Part shown: positions 31,471 to 45,914 of the stretch, piece after piece
Layout: each line of letters starts with the position of its first letter
Position numbering within the stretch: the stretch's first letter is position 1
Origin: Strix aluco
Taxonomy: Eukaryota; Chordata; Aves; Strigiformes; Strigidae
NCBI RefSeq assembly: GCF_031877795.1
Contig: NC_133938.1
Location: 16,772,920 to 16,836,919 of the forward strand
Reading direction: 5' to 3'
DNA: 64,000 bases
Program-made: the position numbers and the translations under genes
Notes under the pieces: model-generated
What the model was told of the DNA's origin: nothing
Seen by the model: only the letters and a program-made list of their open reading frames with translations
Database searches by the model: none

Positions 31471-34150
31471 TCCCTTAAAGCACCTAGCTAATTTCTGGGC
31501 ACTGCCAATTTGCTAAAGGGAAGGCAATTTCTATTTCCAAATAGTATGAAAATGAATGGATTTAGCAATATTTGTTTCTAGTATTTGATAAATGTTTACT
31601 TGCGCTGATTAGGATCAACACTATTCCTATGCCCAGTTAATTCTGCAGAGTGTGATTAGCAGTATGTATCATTTCAGCTGACTGACTCTTGGACCAGCTT
31701 AAAAAAGCCAGAGCTGGAAGCCTTCAAGTGAGCATGTGAAGATGGAAAATGAACCAAGAAATAATACGCATTTTAAAATATTTGGGCTACTGGATTTCTA
31801 CTGCAGATATCTAAATACTGAAATGCCTCACACCATATTGCTACCCTGTTTCTACATCCAAAAAGGCACCAGAGCTACTGTCACGGTTTCTACATTTAAG
31901 AGCTTGTTAAAGTTTGTTCTTGTAACCTCTGCAGGTTATAAAAAGGCCTATCCTTAGTGAAATGTGTATTTAATTTGTATTTAAAGTAATTTTTGGAAAC
32001 TAGACCCAGACTTATTTTATACAGAAGAGTGCAAAGGCTTATGGCTGACATTTTCCCAAGCTTCAAATTGTACTCCAATGAGCCAAGATCTTATTTTAAT
32101 TTGCTTATAAGGATTTCTGTTAGTAAGTGGCTGTAATATGTCATTTTATTTGCAGTTATTGTCTTAACTTAAAAACAACGTATCAAAGATACCAATTACA
32201 GAGCCTGTTTTCTCCTCTGGTATCAGAGCAGTAGTGAGGAGCTATGCTAGTGATGCCTGAGTGCATTTATGAGACAAACTGTCATGAAGATGGAAAATGG
32301 GGGCAGAAGTACCAGCAGAAGGAAGGTGAGCAAGGCAGTGCAGGAAGAATGCTCAGCGTTCATGCAAGCCACACCATTGGGTAGGTCTGGCTAGAGTACT
32401 GTATGACACGTATTGCTTCAGTAATGAAGAACAAGATGAGCAGCCCAGCCAGGCAACAAATGAGCTGAAATGGGATAACAACAACTGGATACAAATAAAA
32501 TTTATAAAAGCACTCTGTAAAGCCAAGCAGAGAGGTACTGATACCATTTAGAGACCCAATCTAAGCACTCTGACCCAGATTAGGAGCTCTTCTGAAAGCA
32601 TAGGTGTGTCTGTACTTGAACACACCAAAGAAAAGCTGATTTAGGGGATCACCTAAGCGCATATGCTTGTATCTGCGAGTAGTTTTTTTCACTTGCAAAG
32701 CAAGGGTGACTTATAGCCCAAGGATATGTCATTCCCTGCAGAGAAAAGCTGAGTTCAGGGAGAGAAGATGTCATGGTTTCTTTCACCTTTCTGCCTCGAG
32801 CCTACTCAGCCTGGTGTGTGCAGGTTCCAGGGTGTGAACCAAGGGAGACTTTCCTGGGAAGAACTGAGAAGGAAGGTGAGGGTAAAATAACAGGTGGAAG
32901 AAAAACTTCAGGGACAGGGTGGGGCAGTGTGGGTATGTTTCAGATGCCAGTAGGAGAAGCGGGTTAGGGATGGGTACCTTCTCAAGTATTAATATCTCTG
33001 CAAGAATCTGACCTGAAACGCAGAGTTCAACATTGCACTAATGCATTTTCTGCGTGTCTGGGTCTAGGGAGGAAAGAAGTCAAATCCATTTCTGCAAGAG
33101 AGCCAGGGTCTTTAGCTGGGATAGCCTTCTCACCCGTGCCCAGGCAGTCACCTCACAGCTCAATACACACAGGTACAGGATGGAACTTGTTTCTAAAAGT
33201 CAGATGTCAAAAGGACACCTTATTTTTCCTCCCAAAATGGAAAACTCCTTGTGCTGGAATCAAATAATTGAAAAGTTGCTGAAATAAGAGAGTAACAGTT
33301 AATCCTGCCCAAAGGGTAGATCTAAATTCTCCCTGGAAAGGCTACTGCATGTGGGATTATATATAGTGGTTAACCAAATATTCAAGGGACATTAGTAATT
33401 ACCATAACATCCCACCACTTACTCTGTCAAATGCACAATTTATGCAACAAGCCCACAACTTCAAAAGGAATTTGTTTACTTTAAAAATAGTTGAAAATAC
33501 ATTTCCAACCCACAGTTTTTTCCCCAATACCTTCCTGTCCCCACCTCAAAAAATGCCTGAATGGTTTCTAGGTGTTTTGTGCAAACACCTTTCCCAGTGA
33601 ATTTTCCCCCAGTATCATTTGTTTCTAATGCATGGTGTGCCAGGGCACACAGCTCCTTCACTTCCCTGCTCTCCTGGCAGAGGTGCGCACTGGCTGACAG
33701 CTTGAGATGGTTGCTCCTGATGTTGGCCCCAAGGTCCAGAGCCCTCCTGATGCCCCATGCACCCATCTTGGGGGATCCCCCATCAGCTTTCACACTCATC
33801 AGAGCATGGAAGAGGGTCACAAAGAAGGTGGCTGCACAGAGATCAACCTTTATGCTGCAATTTCCTAAAATCCAAGATTTATAAAAAATACACCACTGGA
33901 AGCAGAAATACACCAGGGAGTTATAGATGGGTGTCAGACGCCCAACAGTTCCCACCACTCTGCAGCATCATCACCATCACCCCGGGTACCAGAGGTGCAC
34001 CAGGGTGCAGGAGAGTTCACACTCCTATTAGCTGCTTTGCTCCTGACTCAAAACAAGCTGCAGCCACAGCCCCCAGGAGGGCAGCCCCTGCCCACGGGGA
34101 GATGCCAGCTCTTCCACTGGGAGCCAGCAGCTGTCAACGGGAAACCTCCC
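31471..34150. other. Intergenic DNA without recognised genes
   Basis: No repeat family or gene is recognised. The longest open frame (160 codons, minus, 33476-33958) has no recognisable family and is within what chance allows in a window this size. Confidence 0.5.
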
Positions 34151-34174
34151 AGCCCTTATCATCCCAGGCTGCGC

Positions 34175-34231
34175 TGAGTCAGGGCCCTAAAAATAAGAGC
34201 AGCCTGGTTCCAGCCCCTGCGCTCTTTGATC
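34175..34231. promoter_or_regulatory. Possible composite enhancer: AP-1, MEF2 and TCF/LEF sites
   Basis: Within 57 bases there is a consensus AP-1 site TGAGTCA (34175-34181), a consensus MEF2 site CTAAAAATAA (34187-34196) and a TCF/LEF site CTTTGATC (34224-34231). Each is exact to its textbook consensus. The compactness is suggestive of an enhancer. There is no direct proof of activity. Confidence 0.3.
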
Positions 34232-37200
34232 TCCTGGCCCTAATGCTGCGCTGACCCGTGGCTTCTGGAGCGCTTCTCTGGCCAGGCCAGTGGCTTGCCT
34301 GGACTTGTTGTAACCTGTAGCCCCATCATTTCAGTGATGTGTCAATTGAAAGCTTACTCTTTAAATCTGATACATGTTTTGGTAACTTACTTCTTTCTTA
34401 CCTACATTCTGGGAGCACCAGATGCTTTTAGGGACAAGGGATCAGGATGTGCCCCTAGTAATGCCATGTTTTTATAGCAGTACTTCAGTTTCTGATGGGA
34501 TTTTTTTAAGACTGTGGAATATTTATAGTTAAATGCAGCTGAGCAATGGAATAAAAATATACTTTATAAGTTAAGCTTATGCTATTAACTGACTTGGTAC
34601 CAGTAACCAAGAAAGAAGTAGTGCTTGGTAATATAATTTTGCCTGATCAGTCTAGCTTATTAAACATGTTGAGCTGAACTTAACTGGTCTTCTGAGCTTG
34701 TGCTCCCTGCCTTTACCTGGACTTTGAACGCAGTTCACAATCCCTGCCTTTCCCCAGCGTGGGCATAGAGCTAGCTGCTCCTCGCAGCGTGGCACACTGG
34801 CAGGAGAGGACCTCGGCAGCAGCGGAGGCAGCTCCTGTGCCCGTGCACAGCCTGTGTCTGTGCCCCTGCCCCATCCCTGGGCACCACACCGGCACCTGCA
34901 GAGCTCTCCTGGGCACCCCTCTCCCACCCGCTTCCTGCTTCGTTTCACCTCTGACCTCGGTGGCTTTGCAGCTGAGCCTGCGTTGGCAGAGGCTCATTAC
35001 TAAGCCTTACAAGATTATTTTAAAAAAACAATCTCACAAAGATATGGGAACTGAAAGCCTCACTTTGTTCATATTTGTCTTCCCTTGGCTGTGTGCATGC
35101 CAAAGGGCTATCATCTTGCTTCCCAGCTGAAATAGAAATTCAGTAATGCATACTTGGGCAGCTCTGTCACTGCAGTAATCACTTAATAGTGACAAATAAG
35201 CCAGGGAATAAAACAAACAGATGGAAAATGGTCATTCCCATCCATGGACACCTGCTCTGCAATACAGTCTGTAATGATCTATATACACTTCAGAGACAAA
35301 ATTACTTTACCGCATGTTGGAGAGTATCTGTTCAGATCTGGGAATGAGTTAAGGAAAGACATAATGGGTACCAAAAATGGCATCAAATCAACAGTCTAAA
35401 AAGTACCTAGTTGTAGTTTTGAAAATAACAGATTATCTCATTCACAAAAAAGCTCTTGACTTGGGAAACAAAACAAGGGTAAAAATATCCTTTAACGAAA
35501 ACCAATATGAGCCCCAGCACTATTCACCCCCAGGATGAGTCACCGACAGCATAAGCTTCCAGAGCTTTTTCAAATGTGGGTTACCAAACCTGATTTTGTT
35601 CAAAAGAGGCATTCCTCTGACTAGGAGCAAGGTGGAGCCTTCCATGTGTTTCATTTCCAGGCTCAGGCCTTAAGGCATTTAAGCAGAAGTTAAGAATTTT
35701 AAAGATTTTTAAGGCTCCTGAAGCTCATATTGAATTTGGAAAACCGACATGCTCAATACCTCCAAAAAGCAAGGCCAACCTGATTGTATGCCAAAACAAG
35801 ATTTTAGGAGCGTAATAATACTGGCAAGCATCCCAGTCTAAGTGTCATTTACAGTAAAAAAGAACAACCTTTGCAAGAAGACCTTGTATCTGTTCCCTCA
35901 ACAAAATTAGCTTTATTAGTTTTTTTCAAGAAGTAATGATGCAAAGAAAGCATACCTCTATTCAACAGCACCCTTCCAGCAAAAGTTTCCAGTCTCCATC
36001 CTTCTTCCAGATGCATTTTCATTCCTGCATTTTGAAAGTATCTCAAAATGCAGATAGCCAGAGCACTCTTACGTAATAACGATGTGGCCTCATGCTATGA
36101 AGTCACTACCTGGTAAAATTTCAGCTGTTTCAGTGCGTAAGAATTTTAAGACTGGGATTGCCAGTCTTTATTTGTAGGAAGGCCAGATTTAGGTTTCCAC
36201 AAACTGAGTAGAAAGAATTCTTTTTCCTCGCTCTACCCCTCCCCTCTTGGGTTCAATGGGAAGCAGAGTAGGTCCTAAATATACATTCATTCATTCATTA
36301 CCTTGTCTTTCTGAGTACATATAAATATGTTATACTAGCTCACCAGCTTTCCCCCTCAAAAAAAAAAATCCTAAGTAGATGACATAATGTGACAATTAAC
36401 TTATTAGGACATCAATACTTTTGCACAGACAGAATAGATATTATTGCAGCTCTTCTTCTAACTGAATCCTTGATGTCCAACAATGTGTTTGGAAAACTTA
36501 ATAATGGGAAGGAAACAAAAGCAGATGTAAACATGGAAAGAAAATTGAAAGTGAGTGGGCTGAATTTTGGTGGCAATTACATAAAGCAAGTGTGAGCACA
36601 CAGAATATATATAAAAGCCTTACTGCATGCTTTAACATCAATTATAAACCATCATTCCAAAAATAACTTTCCCAGCAAAAAAACATATCCACAGGAGGAA
36701 CAGAAGACTGTTATATAAAGGGAATCAGGGTCAAAAAAGAAGGTCTAGGAACAGTGATCTATTCACAAACCCTGAATTACTTCACGTCTTTCATGGAAAA
36801 ATACAGGGCAAGTGTAGGCTTTCTCACTTCATGTGGTTACAACTATAAATACATCTTCTGCTGACCTGCAGGTATTTACTGATGCCAGGCAGACTAAAGA
36901 GGAATTCTTGGCAGCTTTTTGCTCCTTTTTTTGATAACAGGTACCTGTACACGGCCCTTAGCCACAGCATGGTTCAAAAATTACTTTGGGACTCTTACCA
37001 GTGAGGGTGGCTATTTTTATAATCCACTTGTCTAGATCTATGGGATTTTCCCCATTAGATAATTGCTATTTTAAGATTAACTTGTCAGCCAACATGAGCC
37101 AGAAAGATGAGATCCAAACTTTGCACTGTTTGTATCACCATCTTGAGTCAGTAATTGGTAATGCTGTAAAACAACTAATTTTAGGCATCTGAGGCATGTA

Positions 37201-40200
37201 AGCAACCTTTGGCCAAACCAGCACTGTGAGTAGACCTGGCCCAAATGGAAAACCATTCAGCGTGTTTCAGATGCTGCCCACTGCTATTTGGCAGGGAAAA
37301 CTAATTAACCTTGTATCAAGATGCAGACAATATTGCTTCTAACCCATTGTATCAGCCACAGGGTCATTGAAAGCTTGGCGCCATACCACTTGATTTACCT
37401 TTGCTTGCAAAGGGCGTCCTGACAGACGAATGTCCCTGCTGCTGCTGGCCATTACTCAAGCTTTGAGCAATGCAGATTGTGAAAGAGTTTGGCTGTATGG
37501 GAAATAAATTGTTATTTTTCTTCCTGCACAGAAAGGAATGGATTCAGCATGTGCCAGACTTGCCTCGTTTGTTTTTTTTTTTTGACAACTTGCAGCCCAT
37601 TGTTTATCAAATGGCACCCTGAATCTTCTGCGTCATATTTTCTTTGACTTAAATACTTTTCTTTAACAAACACAATGTGTATGATGGCAAACAAACAAAT
37701 TTAAAAAAGCCGGACTTCTGTGGAAACGAAGTTTACCATTTCCCACACAGATTAGATGCTGATTTTTCTAACAAAACAAAACACTTGCATATAATTCTGC
37801 TGCTCTGTACTCCACATGAACTCAGAGCCTCATGCTGGATCTTTTCAGTGTGACAGCTGATTACAAACATGTAGTAACTGCCTCACCTTCCTACTTTTTT
37901 TTTTTTTTTTTTTTTTTTTTTGAGAGAGAGATGCTACATTGCTACATTTCCATTTGGTTTCTGACCTTTTTTGTTTCCTCCAACTGGAACAAAACCTTTC
38001 CAAAAAATACCTGTGTCACCCTCCCCACTGGGGAGTTTTGGGGCAAGACGATGTGGCCGAGGCAAATGACTGGCATCCCTGGCCCACACCAGGGTGATGC
38101 TCTACTGCATGTGTTCCTGTACCATCACCAAGCAGGGAACCTGCCAGCAACTCACTGGACATGAGAAGGTTTTGGCTGGACCCCAGCACACTCCAGGATG
38201 GCAACTCCTACAGTTTGTTAATAGCTTGAATAATTTAGAGCAGTCTTAGCACTGCTTAGCCCTCCCTGCTGTGCCGTTGTTGTGGCTATCGGAACCCATC
38301 TCCTCAGTCCTCTCCGTTAAAGCTGTTTTAATTTTTGCCTTCAAACAGGGGAAATAACAACAAGAAATTCCACATGCGGTTTGCAAGGGTGGCAGGGGAG
38401 CCCTGCAAGGGCCTGCCAAGGACAGGCAGCTACACAACGCCCTGCCAGCACCACTGCACCGCTGCTTTCTGTGCATCCCTCTCATCCCCTTCCACTCCTC
38501 TCCATTTGCAATAAATAAATAAATAAATAAATATCAACCCCTAAAATCCCTACCTGTGAACTATCAGACTATCCTGTGGGGTTTCAGATGGCTGCAGCCC
38601 TTCCAGGCTAACAGCTTTGCTATAAAGGATTAATGCACCAAAGGGTTCAAATATTTATGAGCATCATGGAGCGAGGCCAGAAGATGCACAGAGGGTACTA
38701 AGGCTGTTACACTCATTTAGCATTTTTAAATGGCACCATCTTCTCCTAAAGACAATATTCATGTTTAAAAAAAAAATATTCTTTTGAACTTAATTACAAT
38801 TTTCTTTGGAGCAGCCAGGTGATCTGCACCTACAGAAGGTCTACCTTTGTGTTTTTCTTTAAGCAAGCTATAGTTGTAAATAAGACCTCTGATGACTAAA
38901 ATGGCATGGGATCAATCTGTAAAGCTTTTTCAGGCTGTTTACTAGAACATCTGAGAAAGCCTGGTTCACTTTTTCCTCTGCATAGGCAAGTTTCCTCTGC
39001 CTCTGTGTACAGCAACAGAGGAGAGAAAAACACTGGGAAGATGTCGGAAAATATGATAGTAAAGCTGAAAACACTGACAGGTGGGCTCAGAGGAGGTAAA
39101 CCTCTCCATCGTTTTGTTTTTAATGGACTAGATTTGATATCAAAGCACTGCCTTCCCCACCCATTTAAGAAGGAGCCTATTTACAGAGGCAGGAGGAAAG
39201 GATGAAGGGTCGGAGCATCGAAGGATGGTGTTGGCATTTCACTCGAATTCCTCCGAGTGCTGCGGATTCACTCCAGTCATCTTTGCTTACCTGCCTCCCA
39301 AACCCTCCCTTCCCTGTGGAGCACGGGGACCCCTCCTGCAAGCACGGGTGAGCTCGTTGAGCCCTGGGATGCGCATGGGTTCATCCCCAGGATCAGCTCA
39401 AATGCCCTTTCCAGATGTGATGTTTCTGGGCTGCAGCTGGCCACTGAGCTGCCAGCTGCCCATTTCAGCTGGGCACAGTGCTCAAACCAGCAGTGAGGTG
39501 GCCGACTGGAGAGGATGGCTCAGGCAGCGTCGGGAAGGGCGTTGATGGCACCTCCCCAGCAATAACCTGCTTTTTGGGGGATGCTGTGTTTATGGTGGCC
39601 AGCAGCTCCCTGCTGGCCAAGCCAGGGCTGTACCCACAGCCTCACCACGCTCGCCCACGATGCTGCCGGCTGTGCAAGGCCACGGACAAAATGAGCAGCG
39701 CAGTTTCTTGCTAGGAACATTTGAAAGCAATTTTAGAGAAATGTATCACATTTCGAAAACTCTGTGTCACAGGGCTGTTGCGTTCCTGGGGGGAGATGGG
39801 AGGTGGAGGTGCAGCATTACAGAGGAAGGAGAAAAAGGCTTGGCAGTGCTTTCAGCTCCACAAAATCTGAGCTGCTGTTAGCATGTACTGAACAGCGGCT
39901 GCCCAAGCATTCAGGTAATTTTTCCCTAGTGATGCTCTTGAAGAGCTATTTTTTTCTTTTAAGCTGTGTGTTGTGCCACACAGCCTCTCCCAGTGTTACC
40001 ACCTCCCATCGCTCCCCTCAGGACAGCATGATGGAGTGGCAGCAAGTCCCCCAATGGGAGCCCAACCTCAAGAGGCAGCACCAACACTGGGCAGCACCCC
40101 TGGCCCTCTCCCCTGCCCAGCCCTCCTGCCTCTGCTGCTGTCATGAATGCACAGCCTCCCTCTGAAACGTTAACACCCCCCCACAGTTTCCCCTCATCAC

Positions 40201-43200
40201 GAATAGGCTGCAAGGGAAGAGGAAAGGATGTTCCTTTAGATCCCCTGCCCCAGCCCCTCTTCTCTGGCAGCCAAAAGTGGGGCAGAGCCCGTCCCTCACC
40301 TGCAGCAGCAAAGGCTGCAGCAAGAGCTCACCCAGGGGCGCAGGGAGGTATCGGGAGCGGATCCGGCCATGTCTCCATGCCCAGGCTGCATGGCCAAGCT
40401 AACCAGCTGGAGTGTGGAGGAACAAGGACCGTTCAGTGGTTTTAAAAGGGGAAATTATTTTTCTGCCAGACCATCTCAGGCTTCCAGCACTCACCACACC
40501 ATCTGACCATGGGCTACATTTAAAACATGCTCTCTGGCTCATTCTCACTGGGGAGAGGATAGGAATAACAAGCTGGTACAGCCTTCTTATAATGCCACAT
40601 TCTTCTGGTTTGTAAAATCTCTGGCAAAAACACAAAGAAGATCCAGATGGATTTCAACGCACCAGCACACCAGAGGCAGGTTGGATGCCTGTAAGATGAT
40701 GGACAGCTGGATGTCACCCCTCTAGCAGTGCCCTGGCCTGCGAAGCACCTTGACCATGGGGAGGTGGAAAGGCAGGGTGACTCAGGGAAGACATCTGCCC
40801 AGTTTCCAGTAGCCCTTTGACCAAACCGAACGCTTGGAAGTGCTGGTGGAGCCATAAGCAAGTTGTGGGCAGTGGAACTGATGAGACCTCATTTCCTATG
40901 GATTTGTGTCTTGTGGTTGGACTTTCTGGTGTCTGAAGACCGTAGGAGTGCCAAGGAGGCACTTTCTGTGGTCAGAGTGTTCACAGCCTCTCCCTCTGCC
41001 TTGCCACCGTGGATTCTACCTCCAGCCTCTAACTGGAGCCACGCTCAGGCTGCCAGCTCTCCCAGGGCATCGGCAGGGTATCCCTCTTCAGCCCAGCTGC
41101 TCGCCTTCCTGGGCTCTGCCTCCAGCTTAATCTCTTGGAAACAAATACCTTTTTTTCATGGTTGGCTGAAATTGAGCCAATGGACTCAAAAACAGAGGGA
41201 GAACAGGCAAAATTGACTAAAAAAAAATGCATTTAGTAAGAAAGCCATCATAACATTACAAAAACATTATACTATAAAAGTAGCAGCAGCCCACAGTCTT
41301 GAGTCTAGCAGCCATAAATGAAAACTTTCAGAAGGCCAGGAGGCACTGGGCAGGTACCACACACCTTTGGGTGCCGAGGACTGCGAGGGAGGGCGGGAGC
41401 TGTGACAGGGGCTCCCAGTCACCTTCTCAGGCATCAGCACAGTCACCTTCCCAGGCCCCCCGCTGTGTCCTCCGCAAGCCCAGCAGCGCAGGTCCAGCTC
41501 TCCCACCTCCTGCTGTGGGCATCCTGACCACTGCACAGCCCTGCCACTGGTCACCCAGCACGGCAACAGAGGGGGAAGTGGAAAAAAAGCCAGTAAAGTC
41601 CTCTGCTTGGTGCACACAGCTGGGCAGGCACACGTTGTGTTTCCCACATTAAAAGTGGATCTATTTTGCATGTGTGTTTACCCTCAGTGAGACTAATTAT
41701 GTAGCACTGGCAAGGCAACACCTCTGAACATTGCTGACCTGCATGTGGTTCAGTGCCACAGATGGGCTGTTGCTGTGGTAAACACTGCTTCACACGTATC
41801 TTTTGCAAGAGCAGTAAGAGTAGATGTTTCTCCATGAAGATATGCAACAGAACAAATGGAACAAATCAAAAGCAAAACAGAGGCTACCCAGCTCGATTTA
41901 CAATGTTGGAGGTGTCACATGCCCTAAAGCTATATAATTGTTTTAAAAGACTGCAAATGAAGGCAAGTATGTTCTAGTGACCACGGAGTTTGCTGGCAGA
42001 GGCAGTGGCAGGACCGCAGCACCACTCTGAACACACCATCACGTTGCCCGTTAAAGGAAACTCGCGATTCTCCCTCCCGCTGACAGCAGCTGCAATAGGG
42101 GTGAAGAGCGACGAAGATGCAGGCTTCCTGCGTGCGCACTGGGCACAAGCCGGCAGCAAAGATGGCCATCAGCATGCTGGGCTGAGGGAAGGGGGTTTGG
42201 TCATCCTGGAGAGGGGGAGTCCCCGGGGGGCCCAAGGGCAGTCCCCAGCACCTCCGGGGGGGGGTTATCTAGAAGGCAGAGCCAGGCTGCTCACAGTGGT
42301 GCGCACAGGATTGACGCTGGGCATAAATGGGAGTGAGAGAGGTTCAGACTGGGTTCTGAATTCCAGCCTGAATTATCCAGTGACCTTATGTTTTCCCTGT
42401 GCCTTGGCTCCCCACGTGTAAAATGCAAAGGCACATACAGATAGCATTTTCCGCTGACAGTAGTTTCATGAAAACACATGCACTAAGACTGTATGGCACC
42501 AGAGACCACAGAGGTTTAAAAATAAATACCTTTTTAAGACAATGAAGAATAAATACCCATCACATGAACAAGTGCAAAATTAGCTGGGAGTATGTTGTCT
42601 GCGGGACAGGAATTCACTTTGTTGTCGAGCTGGTTTGCGGCAGAGCTGACTGGGCACAGGGTGTGATCCGACAGCACATCTCCTGCTGCAGGAGGCGACC
42701 AGGACAGTGGGACACAGCCTTGGTCTGTATTTACAGCTTAGCCCATGCATCCCACACCTTCTCTCTTTGCGTGATAATTTGCTTCTCAAAATATTTTTCT
42801 TCCTAACACTAACACGAAAATGAGAGTAGAAGAAACTCAGCCTCAAACTGCTGTTTAAATAGCTCTGAGTTACTAAAAAGCAAAGAAAAAAAAAAAGCAA
42901 GCTGAAGATGCTTTTCTGGAGTAGAAGAGACTGACAGGCAGCAAGAGGATTCCAGATATGCTGCGGGAAAGATGCCTCCCATTCACATCAACAGCAAAAT
43001 GTCACTCAGCATCTGGATCAGAACCCCTCTGCACTGGAAATCAGCTTTTGGATGGGAGCCGGCCACTCTTTTATATTGACTTGTCTGTGCCACAGTGACA
43101 CTGCTGCTAACACATAATTTATTTTGTCCATTTAGGAGACATCTAGTTATCTCAATTATTTAACAATGTGTAAAATTACAAACATATTCAATTACAGTAT

Positions 43201-45179
43201 GTTCCTCTTGCGTAAACCTCTCCTCTTGGCCACATACATAATGAAAACCCTGTTGAGTCAGTAATAAAATCCAGAAAGCTTTCAAGTCTCAGAACTGAAT
43301 GTTCAAATTTTGTAGCTCACTTCCTTTTCTAACCAGACAGCAGGGCTGCCAAGAGAATTTCTGGGCGTTCGGCCCCTTTTGATATACATATACATACATA
43401 CACACACACAAATATCTATATATCTGTATCTCACTCTACTGGGGCTGGCAGAGAGCAGGCACTAATTGTTTTTAACGCAGTTATGAACAAATGCATTTTA
43501 AAAAGAAATCAGAATACTACTTGTTTTCATCTGACGGAACAGACAGCTCAGACCTGGACAGGGAAAACGATCAGCTCCAGCTCTGTCAATAAATAAATAT
43601 TTGCATTTCACTCCAGCAGAAGAAAAATGCAGCACTGATTTTAGGAACCAACCTCAAAAATTCATGTGTGGAAATACCACGGTTCTTTATGCAAACGGAC
43701 CAGTTGCACATGCAAATGCCTGATCTGCATGAATAACGGCGCTATATGCATGTACAGGTCAGGCATATGATCCAGCACACCACATTTTTGGAGGCTAACC
43801 CTCACTCCCGTGAAGAGCAGAGCATCCTCATCCTGCACTGAAGCCAAACAGTAATGACTGAACTGGGCCAATCACAACTGGGAAGACTTCGATAGCTAAA
43901 TACGAGAGCCTTAAGATTATATTACACAGAACACTTGTGATTCCTGCCCGAAAGGCTAAATAGCTTCTAAATCCTTTGCACTATTTATAACAACAACCAA
44001 CACCACAATTACATTTATTTCTCTTCAGAAGCACTGTCTGCTTTTGTATTTATACTGTAAGCAGCATATTAAAAAGGGGACCAAATAGATTTCACATATG
44101 TCAATGCAATACAAGAGCAGGCAGCAGCCACGTGAAGGGAAGGACAAACATTCAACGAGTTTCATATGGCATGGAAATACAAAGTGAAGTTCAAGTCTGA
44201 GAGTTTTCCCACACTTCGGCTAAGTACATTACCAAGAGCCACTGAGGTACTCGCTGCCATCACGTGGGAGTGGGGTGATACAGGGCACGATACAGCATCC
44301 CCCCAGCACACACAGGCATTTACACTGGGGTGGGAACAAAGAACAACTGAACGTGAGATAAACTGGCAAATAAACATCGGCTGAGGAATTAGACCCTTCA
44401 CTTGACAGGTTCTTCACTTGACAGGAGGAGGCGAGGTCATCCTAACCTACCCCACACTCTAAACTGGGAGATCTGTGCATTGCTTTCATGATGAAATCTT
44501 TCCACTGTCAGTGGGCAGTGAGTCAGAATAGGAGGAGGGATGCTGTTTACTGAAAAGCTCTTGGAGGGGCGAAAAGGGAAATACATAGGAGAGGCTAAGG
44601 ATGAATTCCAAAAACAAGATAAGAAAAATAAAACACGGACAAAACATGGGAGTGAGAACGGAGGTGAAGGCAGAAATACCGAAGTGAAGGCAGAGGGGAG
44701 ACATGTGCTAGAAGAACCCAGACAGAAAGCTGAATGCAGGTAAGGAATAGCAGAATGAACAGCAGAAGGGTGTGAACAGGAATGAGAGAGATGAAAAATG
44801 GGGGAAAAAAGGCAGCAGGTTCCTGAGTTGTGCACTGTTGATGTGCATGTACCCTTTTTTAAAGTGAATGCATAGCCAAGATGGCCCTAACATCATCAGG
44901 AAACCAATGACCCTATCAGGATAGCCAACTTGCACTGGCAGAGGTCTAAGTAGGGAGAATCCTGGCAGTGACTAAAATGACTGGGATCAAAGGGAAGACC
45001 CATCACCCCCCACCAAAATGCCATTCCTCCCCCTGCGAGGGGTCAGTTTGTGCACTGTAGCTGCTCTGCACGTGGCCTTGTCATTTGTAAACACCCATAG
45101 TACTCTCACTCATGAGTGTACTGAATGCCTCCTAGTCCTTAGCACACCTTTCTGACATCCCCAGGAATCAGGAAATAAT
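34232..45179. other. Intergenic DNA with simple repeats
   Basis: No recognised gene. Simple repeats include poly(T)27 at 37895-37921, an (AATA)n run at 38510-38533, a G-rich run at 42251-42260 and a TA/CA-rich stretch at about 43380-43430. GC is somewhat higher at 39200-42300, with many short overlapping frames on both strands but no splice-supported coding pattern that I can see. Confidence 0.55.
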
Positions 45180-45300
45180 GTTTATCTCCTCTCTACAGAG
45201 GGGCATTGAAGCACAGGGAGATGAATGATTTGTCCAAGACCATACTGGCAGGCTGTGGAATCCCAGAGCTTGAATCCAGCTCTCCCAAGTACCAGGACAC
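45180..45300 (-). repeat. Ancient MIR-like SINE remnant
   Basis: The plus strand reads as the antisense of a MIR-type SINE. A block 'acagaggggcattgaagcacagggagatgaatgatttgtccaag' style sequence is followed by 'ggcaggctgtggaatcccagagcttgaatccagctctcc', in the same order and spacing as the MIR antisense core ('cacagagaggttaagtaacttgcccaaggtcacacag...gggattcgaaccc'). The match is long enough to be convincing although diverged. Such copies predate the bird-mammal split. Confidence 0.6.
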
Positions 45301-45914
45301 AACTGTAGCTGCTAATGAGAACCAAGAAAATTCAAAAAATGCAAATGAACCATCTTGAAAGTTTTATAAGTGAAACTCCTGCTGCAGGCATGAATGGAGG
45401 AAGTCCAGACTCCAACAGGCAAATTCTTTGCCACCCCATCTCCCGAGTCCCAGAAATCCTGTTGATCTGGGCTAATAAATTTCCCCAAGCCCTAGACGTT
45501 CTCTTGGCCTTCATCCCAAGCTCACATAAGAAGCTATTTCATAGGCAAGGTTCTTATTTACAGTTACTCAACTCCCGTAATATTTTATCTGAGGTGGCAT
45601 TTTTAACACTCCCCTCCCCAATACTGGATGAACTGTCTCTTTCTTTGCTTTATAGGTTTGTAACTAATCTAGTTAAAATCCCATAAATATCAGGATGTTT
45701 CTGTGCTCCCCATTCAGACAGGAGGCTGGCTGAGGAAAAAGTCCATTAGCATTAAAATGATGGTGACATCCAGACTGAAGCTGACAATTCATTCATTTTT
45801 TAAGTCTACTGTCATCAGGCCAGCTGCCCTTCAGGACCTGACTGTGCATCAACTGTGTAGCCTCCTAAATGCGCAATACTCGGGCAAGGGAATCCTGCCA
45901 TAAAATCCAGAGTC

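Noticed and set aside
33476-33958. 160-codon minus-strand frame in intergenic DNA
   Set aside because: No recognised domain and no splice or promoter context; a few frames of this length are expected by chance in 64 kb on two strands.
37895-37921. Poly(T)27 as the tail of a minus-strand retrocopy
   Set aside because: No AATAAA signal or gene-like sequence precedes it on the minus strand and no target-site duplication is visible; the same holds for poly(T)22 at 28515.
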